A stretch of DNA of 64,000 nt, from NCBI GenBank assembly GCA_934149005.1, contig CAKPDN010000001.1, positions 1-64,000 of the forward strand. Reading direction: 5' to 3'. The position numbers and the translations under genes are program-made. Source of the stretch: an uncultured Clostridia bacterium (GTDB lineage: Bacteria; Bacillota; Clostridia; TANB77; CAG-508). This document shows positions 35,623 through 44,780 of the stretch, piece by piece; the stretch's first letter is position 1; every line of letters starts with the position of its first letter. Below the pieces are notes generated by a model. That model ran no database searches and was not told where the DNA came from. It worked only from the letters and a program-made list of their open reading frames with translations.

Positions 35623-36726
35623 TTATTTAGTGTCCATTATGCTTTTAAAAACTCCCTCATCAATTAGAGTAGCAAAAACATTTTTTATAACAATTAATAT
35701 GATTGGTCCAACTAACATACCAATCACACCAATAAATTTAAATCCAGTATACATTGCAATTAAAGTAAAAATAGGATGTGTTCCTATATGTTTGCTAACT
35801 AATTTTGGTTCTAAAAATTGTCTTATTACTGACATTATTATAAATAAAATGACAATGGCAATTCCTACTTTCAAATCGCCATTTAATGCCGAAATTATAG
35901 CCCAAGGAACCATAACAGTTCCAGAACCCAAAATAGGTAAAGCATCAACAAAGCCAATAAATAAAGCCATTAATAATGGAAATTGAATATTGAATTTTAA
36001 AAATTTTAATATATATAGTCCTATTAATGAAATTATGAAAGAAACTAATATTAAAATTGCTTCTGCTTTTAAATATCCTCCAAGTGACTTTATTAAATCT
36101 CTAATATGAGTTCCAACTTTAAATACCCATTTTTTAGGAAAATGATGTTCTATTTGATCTAGTATATATACTTTGTCTACACAAATTAAATATAATGCCA
36201 TAATTGTTACAACAAAATATATTGCAATTGAAGGTATTGAAGTAACAACATTTAGCAATCCTGTTAAAGCATTTCTAATCCAATTAGATGCTGCATTTAA
36301 TAGTCCTCCTGTTGAATTTTGAATGATAGTATTTATTTCATTTGGTAATCTGATTTTATTAAAATCAAATTTATTATTAAAATTTTGAAATAATATGTAA
36401 ATTTTTTCTACATATTCATTTAAGCTTTGCAATAAGTTTGAGGCTTCAGAAATTAATGAAACTATTCCCCATATTAAACTACCTACTATTATTACTAAAA
36501 CTACAATAAAGATAATAATTGAACTTACTTTTCTTGTAAGTTTCATTCTTTTCATTAATATTCGTATAGTTGGTTCTATAATTAATGATATTATAAATGC
36601 AATTAAAAATGGCATATAAAAAATTGATAACTTAAATGCTAAAAATAGTCCAATTAATATTAATATAACATATAAAAATTTTTTTAGTACTCTTGTCCAA
36701 TAAGACATATCAATAATCATATTCAT
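35623..36726 (-). CDS. YtvI/AI-2E-family membrane protein (sporulation)
   Basis: This 367-residue polytopic protein has about eight transmembrane segments. It has the AI-2E transporter/YtvI fingerprint: LPNEINTIIQNSTGGLLNAA region, FVTIMALYLICVDKVYILDQ, ALFIGFVDALPILGSGTVMVP, FLEPKLVSKHIGTHPI and the C-terminal MLVGPIILIVIKN. In Bacillota this subgroup is annotated as sporulation integral membrane protein YtvI. It supports a spore-forming ancestry for the host. Frame and length are normal. Confidence 0.8.
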   Translation of the reverse strand: MNMIIDMSYWTRVLKKFLYVILILIGLFLAFKLSIFYMPFLIAFIISLIIEPTIRILMKRMKLTRKVSSIIIFIVVLVIIVGSLIWGIVSLISEASNLLQSLNEYVEKIYILFQNFNNKFDFNKIRLPNEINTIIQNSTGGLLNAASNWIRNALTGLLNVVTSIPSIAIYFVVTIMALYLICVDKVYILDQIEHHFPKKWVFKVGTHIRDLIKSLGGYLKAEAILILVSFIISLIGLYILKFLKFNIQFPLLMALFIGFVDALPILGSGTVMVPWAIISALNGDLKVGIAIVILFIIMSVIRQFLEPKLVSKHIGTHPIFTLIAMYTGFKFIGVIGMLVGPIILIVIKNVFATLIDEGVFKSIMDTK

Positions 36727-36814
36727 GTTTCTCCTATAATTTTATTATATGTAAGATTATATATTATATTCTTTAGACTTTGAGGATCTTTTAAGTATCC
36801 CCAAAATCCTGATA

Positions 36815-37261
36815 TTATTGTTCATTTTTATGTGCATTGCAATCACATATATTGCTTATTGTTTCACAAACTTGTTGTGTTCCAAGTTGTACATCATTTT
36901 GTGCTAAATCACCTAAAGTCAAAATTCCTATAACATGATTATTTTCATCACATACTGGCAATCTTCTTATTTGATTATTTGCCATTTTGCTTTCTGCATT
37001 TGACATTTCATCATCTTTTTTGCAAGTGCATACATCAGTAGACATTATATCACTTGCACAAGTTTGATTTATGTCTTTATTGCAAGCAACTGTTCTTAAT
37101 AAAATATCTCTATCTGTTAGGATTCCACAAATACAATTATTGTTATCACAAACCGGAATACATCCTATATGATTTTCGCTCATTAATTTTGCCACTTCAC
37201 TTATTTTAGTTTCTGGTTTTGCACAGCATACATTATCACACATACAATCTTTTACTTTCAT
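36815..37261 (-). CDS. Tandem CBS-domain protein, Cys-rich
   Basis: From ATG 37261 (RBS GGTGG) the protein has 148 residues with two CBS domains (ISEVAKLMSENHIGCIPVCD, GILTDRDILLRTV; then NAESKMANNQIRRLPVCDEN, GILTLGDLAQND). Unusually many cysteines (CMCDNVCC, CNNNCIC, CTCKKDD) could bind metal or respond to redox state. CBS pairs sense adenine nucleotides. This stand-alone type with CBS and cysteines resembles the YhcV-like proteins of Clostridia. Confidence 0.8.
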   Translation of the reverse strand: MKVKDCMCDNVCCAKPETKISEVAKLMSENHIGCIPVCDNNNCICGILTDRDILLRTVACNKDINQTCASDIMSTDVCTCKKDDEMSNAESKMANNQIRRLPVCDENNHVIGILTLGDLAQNDVQLGTQQVCETISNICDCNAHKNEQ

Positions 37262-37353
37262 TTTTATACCACCTTTCAAAATTTCTCATAATTATTTTTT
37301 ACATTTCCAAAAACTTTATACATTTTTTATTTTAAAAATTTTTATGTAAAATA

Positions 37354-37381
37354 TTGACAATTTTTAAAAAAGTTGTATAAT
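37354..37381 (+). promoter_or_regulatory. Consensus sigma-A promoter of the solitary tRNA-like gene
   Basis: TTGACA at 37354-37359, a 16-bp spacer and TATAAT at 37376-37381. Both hexamers are perfect. The leader before the tRNA-like sequence is about 37 nt. Confidence 0.85.
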
Positions 37382-37424
37382 ATTATTTGCTTTGAGATAA
37401 TATTCTCATGATAATAGCTTGTTT

Positions 37425-37500
37425 AGGGTGGTAGCTTAGGCCGGTCAAAAGCGTTGGATCAAAAATTCAAAGATCAAAGGTTCAAATCCTTTCCATCCTA
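37425..37500 (+). tRNA. tRNA-like gene with an aberrant anticodon loop (C33, AAA)
   Basis: A complete cloverleaf of 76 nt. The acceptor is AGGGTGG/CCATCCT, then U8 A9. The D arm is GCTT/AAGC with A14, G18 G19 and A21. The anticodon stem is TTGGA/TTCAA, the variable loop AGATC, the T arm AAAGG/CCTTT with loop TTCAAAT, and the discriminator A73. CCA is not encoded. Every invariant position fits except the anticodon loop TCAAAAA (37459-37465). Position 33 is C, not the near-universal U, and 34-36 would be AAA. It has its own perfect promoter and terminator and no neighbouring tRNA. It may be a non-canonical or non-decoding tRNA. Confidence 0.7.
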
Positions 37501-37506
37501 TTCAAA

Positions 37507-37540
37507 AAACCGCAGGTAATTTTTCCGTGCGGTTTTTATT
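37507..37540 (+). terminator. Terminator of the tRNA-like gene
   Basis: AAACCGCA pairs with TGCGGTTT, followed by TTATTTTTTT. It lies 7 bp after the last tRNA base. Confidence 0.85.
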
Positions 37541-37548
37541 TTTTTATT

Positions 37549-38166
37549 TTATTGATTTTCAAAAATATTTTCAAAATCTTCATTAAGTATATTTTCATTG
37601 ATTCCATATCTAGGTCTAAATGGAGGTCTCATAGGTGGTCTTGGTGGTGGAGGTATTGGCGGTCTTCCTGGTCTCCTTCTGTTTAATAGTTCTCTTATTA
37701 AAAGTATTTGTATTAAATCTCTAAGTCCTCTATTTATTTGCCTTGTTTCTATCTTTTCATTTGGTTTTTCGCTTATTTTTACATCTGGTTTTCTATTTAA
37801 TGATTTTACAGTGTTATTTGTTTTTCTAACTTCATTTGTTAAATTAATATTTAATTGAATATCTTTTTTTTCCTCTAAAGCATAATATATTTCATCTGTC
37901 ATATTTTCTATATCTTCTCTTGTTATGTTTCCTCTAACATTATTACATTTTTTGTTTACCATCGGATATACTATTTTATATATTTCAGGATAACAACTTT
38001 CTAATTCAGCATCAGATCTACTATTTATTGAATTATTATACATGTTTGAACTTACATTATAATTTGTGTTTTCATTTCTATAAATTTGATAATCATTTTC
38101 ATATGTCTTTATAGGTGAATATCCTAAAATATTCCTTATGTATTCATCATATGTTTCATTATACAT
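37549..38166 (-). CDS. Asn/Tyr-rich protein with Pro-Arg-rich C-terminus, unknown
   Basis: The 205-residue protein has an N-terminal region rich in Tyr and Asn (YNETYDEYIRNILGYSP, YNVSSNMYNNSINSRS), then CYPEIYKIVYPMVNKKC. A strongly Pro/Arg-rich stretch (RRRPGRPPIPPPPRPPMRP) lies before an acidic tail. Clostridial spore-associated proteins often have this kind of composition, so a spore-surface role is conceivable. The family is not recognised. RBS GGAGG is present upstream. Confidence 0.6.
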   Translation of the reverse strand: MYNETYDEYIRNILGYSPIKTYENDYQIYRNENTNYNVSSNMYNNSINSRSDAELESCYPEIYKIVYPMVNKKCNNVRGNITREDIENMTDEIYYALEEKKDIQLNINLTNEVRKTNNTVKSLNRKPDVKISEKPNEKIETRQINRGLRDLIQILLIRELLNRRRPGRPPIPPPPRPPMRPPFRPRYGINENILNEDFENIFENQ

Positions 38167-38260
38167 AAAAATAAACCTCCCTCATATTTATGTAATACTT
38201 TTCAAATTTTATTTTTATTAAGTATTACTTTTATATATTATGAGGAAAGCTGTTTTTTTG

Positions 38261-39661
38261 TTAAATATTATTTACTAATTTTTTGAACTTTTCTCCTCTA
38301 TCTGCAAAGTTTTTAAACATATCAAAACTTGCACTTGCTGGAGAAAACAATACTACATCACCTTTTTTAGCTGATTTTTTCGCTATATCTATTGTTTGTT
38401 CTAAAGAATCACACATATAAATATTTATATTTTTATTTTGCTTCTCTGATTCTTCTTTTACCGAATCATAAATTTTTTCTGCTGTTTGCCCAATTAATAT
38501 AAGTGTTGAGACTTTTTCTACTACTGGTTTTGCAAGTGGTCCATAATCAAGATTTTTATCATATCCACCTGCAATTAAAATTATATTTTCATTAAAAGCA
38601 TTTATTCCTGATATAGTTCTTGTAGGAGATGAACTTGCAGAGTCATTATACCATTTTACACCATTTATTTCTCTTATAAATTCAATTCTATGTTCAACAG
38701 GTTTAAATTCTTTTATTGCTTTAACAGCAATATCTGTATCAACTAATGTTTTGGTTGCAGCTAAAGCTGTTGCTATATTCTGGAAATTATGGTTTCCTCT
38801 TAAAATCACTTCATTTGTATTTAAAATATGTTTTCTAATTTTATCTTCACATTCTTTTATAATATTTTCATCTACTATAAATCCATCATCTAGTTTTACT
38901 TTACTACTAAAAAATACGACTTTGCCATTTGCTTCTTTTGCACAATTTCTTGTTATATCATTATCATAATTTAAAATTAATATTCCATTTTCATTTTGAT
39001 TTTTAAAAATGTTTTTCTTTGCTTCAATATATTCTTCATAATCTTTATGAATATTTAAATGATTTGGTGTTATATTAGTAATAACAGCTATGTCAGGACT
39101 TACATGCATATTCATTAATTGGAAACTACTTAATTCTAATACAACTATGTCCTCTGGTGTAATTTCTGATAACTTAGTAAATAAAGGTGTTCCTATATTT
39201 CCACCTAAAAATGTATTATATCCAGCTTTTCTTAAAATAGCATTAATCATGCTTGTTGTTGTGGTTTTTCCATCACTTCCAGTAACTCCTATTACCTTAC
39301 AAGGACACATTTCCATTAACATTTCTATTTCTGTTGTAACAATTGCTCCTCTAGTTGCTTCCTTTTGTAGTTCTACTCTAGTTGGTAAACAACTTGGCGA
39401 TCTAAATATAATATTAAATCCTTGTAATTTTTCAAGACAATTTTTTCCAAATGAATATTCAAAGCCATATGTATTTATCTTATTTACAATATCTTTAGGA
39501 ATTTCATCAATTGTTCTTTCATCAAAAATAGTTACTTGTGCCTTTTTTTCATATAAATAATCAATTAATGGTAGATTACTTACTCCTAATCCAATTACTG
39601 CTACTTTTCTAAATTTTAAATATTCATTAAATTCACTTAATTTTTTATTTTCATAACTCAT
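38261..39661 (-). CDS. murD: UDP-N-acetylmuramoylalanine-D-glutamate ligase
   Basis: From ATG 39661 (RBS AAGGAGGAAAAA) the protein has 466 residues. A Rossmann-like N-domain (VAVIGLGVSNLPLIDYLYEK), the ATP loop GVTGSDGKTTTTSMI and ITNITPNHLNIHKDYEEY follow. WYNDSASSSPTRTISGI and ILIAGGYDKNLDYGPL are the Mur ligase C-domain signature. It adds D-Glu to UDP-MurNAc-Ala in peptidoglycan synthesis. A longer open frame starting within the GTCCC repeat upstream is not supported by an RBS. Confidence 0.95.
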   Translation of the reverse strand: MSYENKKLSEFNEYLKFRKVAVIGLGVSNLPLIDYLYEKKAQVTIFDERTIDEIPKDIVNKINTYGFEYSFGKNCLEKLQGFNIIFRSPSCLPTRVELQKEATRGAIVTTEIEMLMEMCPCKVIGVTGSDGKTTTTSMINAILRKAGYNTFLGGNIGTPLFTKLSEITPEDIVVLELSSFQLMNMHVSPDIAVITNITPNHLNIHKDYEEYIEAKKNIFKNQNENGILILNYDNDITRNCAKEANGKVVFFSSKVKLDDGFIVDENIIKECEDKIRKHILNTNEVILRGNHNFQNIATALAATKTLVDTDIAVKAIKEFKPVEHRIEFIREINGVKWYNDSASSSPTRTISGINAFNENIILIAGGYDKNLDYGPLAKPVVEKVSTLILIGQTAEKIYDSVKEESEKQNKNINIYMCDSLEQTIDIAKKSAKKGDVVLFSPASASFDMFKNFADRGEKFKKLVNNI

Positions 39662-39671
39662 TTTTTCCTCC

Positions 39672-39722
39672 TTGTCCCATGGGGACGGTTCTTTTGGGAC
39701 ATTTTTGTCCCATTGGGGACAC
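39672..39722. repeat. GTCCC/GGGAC inverted-repeat element
   Basis: Four interleaved arms (TGTCCCATGGGGAC, then TTTTGGGACA, TTGTCCCATTGGGGACA) make a compact set of nested hairpins just upstream of murD. The pattern is the short dispersed palindromic repeat frequently seen between genes of Clostridia. Confidence 0.6.
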
Positions 39723-39863
39723 ATCTCACTTTACTTTATTCATAAAAATTTTTTTCGTTCATTATTATATATCTTTTTTTTAAAAAAAACAAATTTTTTA
39801 AAGAATATTTTTATTTATTTTGGGCTATAATATTTTTAGAACTTTGAATGGAGGTGCATTTCA

Positions 39864-39977
39864 ATGTCAAATAAAAATAAGAATAATAACAATAATCAAA
39901 AAAACAACAATAAGAGCAATAATAATAATCAAAATCAAAATAATGAAAGAGCAAACAGCAATAATAACTGCAAATAG
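39864..39977 (+). CDS. 37-residue Asn-rich mini-protein
   Basis: ATG 39864 follows GGAGGTGCATTTCA, an ideal RBS. The product is MSNKNKNNNNNQ... ending NSNNNCK with more than half Asn and a single Cys near the end. It has its own unit and a strong terminator at 40030-40096. Asn-rich short proteins of spore formers include some small acid-soluble or coat-associated proteins; that role is speculation here. Confidence 0.65.
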   Translation: MSNKNKNNNNNQKNNNKSNNNNQNQNNERANSNNNCK

Positions 39978-40029
39978 TTTGTTTAAATTTATTAATTTTT
40001 ATTTATTTCAAAATTATATTTTATTTCAA

Positions 40030-40096
40030 AATACAGGGAGATTTCTAAAAAAGTATTATTATACTTTACTTTTTTACTAATCTCCCTGTATTTTTT
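40030..40096. terminator. Bidirectional terminator between the Asn-rich ORF and hydA
   Basis: AATACAGGGAGAT pairs with ATCTCCCTGTATT (13 bp) around an A/T-rich loop of 37 nt, with T run TTTT on the plus side. It serves both convergent genes. Confidence 0.7.
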
Positions 40097-41834
40097 ATTC
40101 TTTAATATTACCATGTATTGTGTGTAATAATTTTTCTGCTCTATAGCTTCCTGGTGTTTCTAAATACTCTTCATAAACTTTCTTTACTACTGGGTTTTCG
40201 TGTGATTTTCTAATTATTGATTTCTCATCTATTGAATATATTGCATCTGATCTCAATTTTCTAATATCAATTTCAGATTGAATTTTAGAATTTTTTATTG
40301 GTTGTCCTCCTCCCATTATACATCCACCAGGGCACGCCATTATTTCTACAAATTGATAATCCGCTTCTCCAGATTTAATTTCTTCCATTATTTTTTGGGC
40401 ATTTCCTAATCCACTTACTGCAACTACTTTGATATCTTTTTCATCAATCTTTATAGTGGCTCTTTTTATTCCTTTTTTACCTCTAATTTGTTCAAAAACT
40501 ATATTATCTAAATTTTTTCCTGTTAAAATATCTTGTGCTGTTCTTAATGCAGCTTCCATAACACCTCCAGTTGTTCCAAAAATACTAGCAGCACCTGTTG
40601 ATATTCCTAGAGGATTATCAAATTCACTATCTTCAAGTTTGTCAAATCTAATATTTGCATATTTAATCATTCTTGCAAGTTCTCTTGTAGTAATTACACA
40701 ATCAACATCAAAAAGTCCATCGTTTGATAATTCTTTTCTTTGCCTTTCATATTTTTTTGCGATACATGGCATTACAGAAACTACAAATATTTTCTTTGGA
40801 TCAATATTTTCTTTTTTGGCATAATATGTTTTTATTAATCCCCCCATCATTTGGTGTGGTGATTTACAACTAGATAAATGTGATACTAATTCAGGATAAT
40901 TAATCTCTATATATCTAACCCATCCTGGGCAACATGATGTTATCATTGGGATATTGTCATTGCTTTTAAATCTTTTTATAAATTCGTGTGCTTCTTCCAC
41001 TATAGTGAAATCCGCTCCTGTATTTGTATCAAAGACCTTATTAAATCCTAGTCTTTTTAAAGCGGTTACCATTTTCCCTGTTACATTTGTGCCTATAGGC
41101 ATTTTAAATTCTTCACCTAATGCAACTCTAATTGATGGTGCGGTTTGAACTACAACATGTATATCTGGGTCTTTTATTTTAGCCCACACTTCATTAGTAT
41201 TATCTTTTTCACGTAATGCACTTGTTGGACAAGCTTCTATACATTGACCACAATATACGCAGTTTGTATCTTTTAAACTTTTATTATAAGAAGTTGATAT
41301 ATTTGATTCAAATCCTCTGTTTCCACAATCAATTGCACCTATTTTTTGAATGTTTTTACAAGTAGCAACACATCTTCTACATAAAATACATTTGTTTGGA
41401 TCTTTTACTATTGAAGTGGAAAAGTCATCTATTTGATATTTTTTTCGTTCTCCTTTATATTCTATATTTTGAATACCAAATTTAGCTGCTAATGCTTGCA
41501 ATTCACAATTTCCCATTCTTGAACATGTTAAACAGTCTTTATCATGATTTGATATTATTAAGTCTAGCATTACATGTCTTGCTTCTATTATTTCCGGAGT
41601 ATGTGTTTTTATAATCATTCCTTCTTCTACTTTTTGAATGCAAGAAGTGACAAATCCTTTTCTACCTTCTATTTTAACTATACACATTCTACAATCCCCA
41701 ATTTCATTTATGTCTTTCAAAAAACATAATGTTGGTATATCTATTCCTGCTTTTTTTGATGCTTCTAATATTGTTGTTCCTATAGGTACTGCTATATTTT
41801 GATTATCTATAGTTATATTTACTAAATTTTCCAT
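40095..41834 (-). CDS. hydA: [FeFe] hydrogenase large subunit of a bifurcating HydABC complex
   Basis: This 579-residue protein has an N-terminal 2Fe-2S domain (CFLKDINEIGDCRMC), then a His-Cys3 cluster motif (HDKDCLTCSRMGNC) and two 4Fe-4S motifs (CILCRRCVATC, CVYCGQCIEACP). The H-cluster signatures are TSCCPGWV, MPCIAKKYE and ACPGGCIMGGGQP. It reduces protons with electrons from ferredoxin and NADH (group A3/A4-type). It is last in the minus-strand operon hydC-hydB-hydA with gaps of 13 and 16 bp. Confidence 0.95.
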   Translation of the reverse strand: MENLVNITIDNQNIAVPIGTTILEASKKAGIDIPTLCFLKDINEIGDCRMCIVKIEGRKGFVTSCIQKVEEGMIIKTHTPEIIEARHVMLDLIISNHDKDCLTCSRMGNCELQALAAKFGIQNIEYKGERKKYQIDDFSTSIVKDPNKCILCRRCVATCKNIQKIGAIDCGNRGFESNISTSYNKSLKDTNCVYCGQCIEACPTSALREKDNTNEVWAKIKDPDIHVVVQTAPSIRVALGEEFKMPIGTNVTGKMVTALKRLGFNKVFDTNTGADFTIVEEAHEFIKRFKSNDNIPMITSCCPGWVRYIEINYPELVSHLSSCKSPHQMMGGLIKTYYAKKENIDPKKIFVVSVMPCIAKKYERQRKELSNDGLFDVDCVITTRELARMIKYANIRFDKLEDSEFDNPLGISTGAASIFGTTGGVMEAALRTAQDILTGKNLDNIVFEQIRGKKGIKRATIKIDEKDIKVVAVSGLGNAQKIMEEIKSGEADYQFVEIMACPGGCIMGGGQPIKNSKIQSEIDIRKLRSDAIYSIDEKSIIRKSHENPVVKKVYEEYLETPGSYRAEKLLHTIHGNIKE

Positions 41835-41847
41835 TATATTTCTCCCT

Positions 41848-43704
41848 TCACTTTATTGCCTTAAATGGACATTTTGTCAAACATGTACCACATTTAATAC
41901 ATTTATCATGATTAATTTTCCTTATGGTTCTTCCATCTCCTTCAATTGCATTAACTGGACAATTTTTTTGGCATATTCCACATCTTTTACATTTACTTGA
42001 ATCAATTTCTATTTGCATCAAATTTTTACATTCCATACTTCTACATTGTTTATATGTAACATGTTCTTTATATTCTTCTTTAAAATATTTTAATGTGCTT
42101 AATACTGGGTTTGGTGCACTTTGTCCCAATCCACAAATACTTGCTTCTTTTACATTTAATGCTAATTTTTCTAGTCTGTATATATCTATTTCTTCTCCAT
42201 CACCATTACATATTTTTTCTAATAATTCATGCATTCTTTTTGTTCCAATTCTACATGGTGTACATTTTCCGCAACTTTCTGATACGGTGAAATCTAAATA
42301 AAATTTTGCTAAACTTACCATACATTTTGTGTCATCCATAACAATAAGTCCACCTGAACCCATCATTGAACCGATTGCTTTTAGTGATTCATAATCTATA
42401 GGAGTATCTAAATGTTCTTTTGGAATACATCCACCTGATGGTCCACCTGTTTGTGCTGCTTTAAATTCTCTATTATTTGCTATTCCTCCTCCAATGTCAT
42501 AAACAATTTCTCTTAATGTTGTTCCCATTGGAACTTCTACAAGACCAGCGTTGTTTACATTTCCTCCTAATGCAAATACTTTAGTACCTTTTGAATTTTC
42601 TGTTCCTATTTGATTAAACCAACCAGCTCCGTTTAAAATTATTTTTGTTATATTTGCATATGTTTCAACATTATTTATAAGTGTTGGTTTACCCCATAAA
42701 CCACTTTGAGCTGGATATGGAGGTTTAACTCTTGGATGTCCTCTTCTTCCTTCTATTGATTCTAGTAAAGCTGTTTCTTCTCCACATACAAATGCCCCTG
42801 CTCCTAGTCTTATTTCCACATCAAAATCAAATCCACTTTCAAAAATGTTTTTACCTAATATCCCATACTCCTTTGCTTGCTCGATTGCTACTTGAAATCT
42901 TTTTACTGCTATTGGGTATTCCGCTCTTACATATATGTAACCTTTATTTGCTCCTATTGCATATCCTGCTATAATCATAGCTTCTAATACACAGTGTGGA
43001 TCTCCTTCTAAAATGCTTCTATCCATAAAAGCACCTGGATCGCCCTCATCTGCATTGCATACTACATATTTTTGTTTTGAATTTTGATTTTTTGTCAATT
43101 CCCATTTTTGACCTGTTGGAAATCCTGCTCCTCCGCGTCCTCTTAATCCTGATTTTTTGATTTCTTCAATTACTTCATCTTGTGTCATAAGTTTTAAGAC
43201 TTTTTCTAAGGCTAAATATCCATTGAATGCTATGTATTCATCGATATTTTCTGGATTAATTACACCACAATTTTTTAGTGCTATTCTTTTTTGTTTTTTA
43301 TAAAAATTTAGTTCATCTAAACTATTCACAATCTTTCCATCAATATCCTTGCATAATAGTCTTTCTACTCTATTGCCTTCTATAATATGTGTTTGTATTA
43401 TTTCTTCACAATCTTCCGGTTTAACCATAGCATAAAAAGTATCTTCTGGCCTTATTATTACTATTGGTCCTTTTGCACATAATCCAAAACATCCTGTTTT
43501 TATTACTCTTACATTCTCTATATTTTTTTCTTTTATTATTTTTTTAAAATTTTCTAATATTTCTGTTGATTTTGATGATGTACATCCTGTTCCATGACAT
43601 ACTAATATGTGTTTTTCTCTTGTATCAGTTTTGGTGTTGACTCTTAATTCTAGTTTTTTTCTTTTTTCTGCTCTTATTTTATTTATTTCTTCTAAAGTTT
43701 TCAT
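41848..43704 (-). CDS. hydB: NADH-binding/flavin subunit of the bifurcating hydrogenase
   Basis: This 618-residue NuoF-like protein has an N-terminal thioredoxin-like 2Fe-2S domain (CHGTGCTSSKS, TGCFGLCAKGP). The FMN/NADH-binding core contains GLRGRGGAGFPTGQKW and CNADEGDPGAFMDRS, then the N3-type cluster motif SCGKCTPCRIGTKRM. Two C-terminal ferredoxin motifs follow (CKRCGICQKNCP, CIKCGTCLTKCP). It carries the flavin at which electrons are split. Full length for the family. Confidence 0.95.
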   Translation of the reverse strand: MKTLEEINKIRAEKRKKLELRVNTKTDTREKHILVCHGTGCTSSKSTEILENFKKIIKEKNIENVRVIKTGCFGLCAKGPIVIIRPEDTFYAMVKPEDCEEIIQTHIIEGNRVERLLCKDIDGKIVNSLDELNFYKKQKRIALKNCGVINPENIDEYIAFNGYLALEKVLKLMTQDEVIEEIKKSGLRGRGGAGFPTGQKWELTKNQNSKQKYVVCNADEGDPGAFMDRSILEGDPHCVLEAMIIAGYAIGANKGYIYVRAEYPIAVKRFQVAIEQAKEYGILGKNIFESGFDFDVEIRLGAGAFVCGEETALLESIEGRRGHPRVKPPYPAQSGLWGKPTLINNVETYANITKIILNGAGWFNQIGTENSKGTKVFALGGNVNNAGLVEVPMGTTLREIVYDIGGGIANNREFKAAQTGGPSGGCIPKEHLDTPIDYESLKAIGSMMGSGGLIVMDDTKCMVSLAKFYLDFTVSESCGKCTPCRIGTKRMHELLEKICNGDGEEIDIYRLEKLALNVKEASICGLGQSAPNPVLSTLKYFKEEYKEHVTYKQCRSMECKNLMQIEIDSSKCKRCGICQKNCPVNAIEGDGRTIRKINHDKCIKCGTCLTKCPFKAIK

Positions 43705-43720
43705 TAAATTCCTCCCATTC

Positions 43721-44212
43721 TTATTTTAGCAATGAGTCTAATACTTCATCTAATTTTTTTACTGTTGCTTTTCCATATACTTCTCCATTAACTGTAAACA
43801 CTGGTGCTAATCCGCAAGCTCCCACACATCTGGTTTTATCTATTGAAAACATTCCATCTTCTGTTGTTTGTCCTGGTTCTATTTTTAGTCTTTCTTGTAA
43901 TCTATCTAATATTTTTTGTGAACCTTTCACATAGCAAGCTGTTCCTAAACAAACTGATATTGTATATTTTCCTTTTGGTTCTAATGTGAATCTTGAATAA
44001 AATGTAATAACTCCATATATTTCTGCCATTGGAATCTTTAAAAACTCTGATAATTTCTTTTGTGCTAACTCTGGTATGTACCCATATTCATCTTGTATTT
44101 CATTTAAAATTTGAATTAAATTGTCTTTTTCTGGTAAATATATTTCAAAAATTTTATTCGTAAATTCTTCTATTATTTTACTATTACAATTTTCTATTTT
44201 ATTATCTGACAT
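43721..44212 (-). CDS. hydC: NuoE-like 2Fe-2S subunit of the bifurcating hydrogenase
   Basis: This 163-residue protein has the NuoE helical N-domain (LIQILNEIQDEYGYIPELAQ, VITFYSRF) and the thioredoxin-fold 2Fe-2S site CLGTACYVKG ... CVGACGLAPV. It is the first gene of the hyd operon, with a good RBS (GGAGGAAAAAAT). Confidence 0.93.
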   Translation of the reverse strand: MSDNKIENCNSKIIEEFTNKIFEIYLPEKDNLIQILNEIQDEYGYIPELAQKKLSEFLKIPMAEIYGVITFYSRFTLEPKGKYTISVCLGTACYVKGSQKILDRLQERLKIEPGQTTEDGMFSIDKTRCVGACGLAPVFTVNGEVYGKATVKKLDEVLDSLLK

Positions 44213-44304
44213 TTTTTCCTCCTAATAATATATATTTCATCAGTTGGTAAAATTATATCAAAGTTAAAAAAAATATACAATGTTTTTTTATAAGTTTAAA
44301 TAAT

Positions 44305-44333
44305 TTGACTGTTAACTTTCATTATGGTATAAT
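44305..44333 (+). promoter_or_regulatory. Sigma-A promoter of the 44368 gene
   Basis: TTGACT (44305-44310), a 17-bp spacer and TATAAT (44328-44333). The RBS AGGAGG follows at about 44355. Confidence 0.8.
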
Positions 44334-44367
44334 TTGATTGTGTAAATACATACTAGGAGGTATTGTT

Positions 44368-44649
44368 ATGAATAGTGAAAAAGAGAAGAAAGAACAGCGG
44401 AAAGCATTTGTTAACACTGTAAAGGATCTAATTGACATTGCTACTTCAAATCCTTTCTGTGGTGATGAAGTGGCCATTACACTTCCCAGAATTCCTGGAA
44501 TGAATTCGGAAAACATAAAACCAGCTTTTAAACGGGCTTTGGGATATGTTCCTGAAATTCTTTACTATCATGATACTGTAGTTTCTATACCTGATAGTAC
44601 CGAAAAACTTCCGGTCACCTTGGTTATTGTCAAATTAGAGGATTCGTAA
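44368..44649 (+). CDS. Small cytosolic protein, unknown, with two in-frame CGG codons
   Basis: The 93-residue protein starts with MNSEKEKKEQ. It has FVNTVKDLIDIATSNPFCGD, LPRIPGMNSENIKPAFKRAL and YYHDTVVSIPDSTEKLPVTL. The start is ATG 44368 behind AGGAGG; an earlier ATG at 44338 lacks an RBS. It uses CGG twice (44398, 44533), read as Arg, along with CCC, GTC and other codons rare in the window, so it looks horizontally acquired. Family unknown. Confidence 0.6.
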   Translation: MNSEKEKKEQRKAFVNTVKDLIDIATSNPFCGDEVAITLPRIPGMNSENIKPAFKRALGYVPEILYYHDTVVSIPDSTEKLPVTLVIVKLEDS

Positions 44650-44664
44650 ATTATTTTTTCACTT

Positions 44665-44697
44665 ACTGGAAAGAGTTATATCTTTCCAGTTTTTTTA
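44665..44697 (+). terminator. Terminator of the 44368 gene
   Basis: ACTGGAAAGA pairs with TCTTTCCAGT around a 6-nt loop, followed by TTTTTTT. Confidence 0.85.
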
Positions 44698-44780
44698 AAA
44701 TTTTAAAAATTCACTAGACTGTTTTAAGATTTTGTGATATTATTATTTTGTAATCAAATGAAAAATTTAGGAGGTAGGTT

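Noticed and set aside
37425..37500. The odd tRNA-like gene as the tRNA that reads CGGA
   Set aside because: Its anticodon loop TCAAAAA has no CCG, UCC or UCCG, so direct decoding of CGG or CGGA is not supported. Only a coincidence in the same genome.
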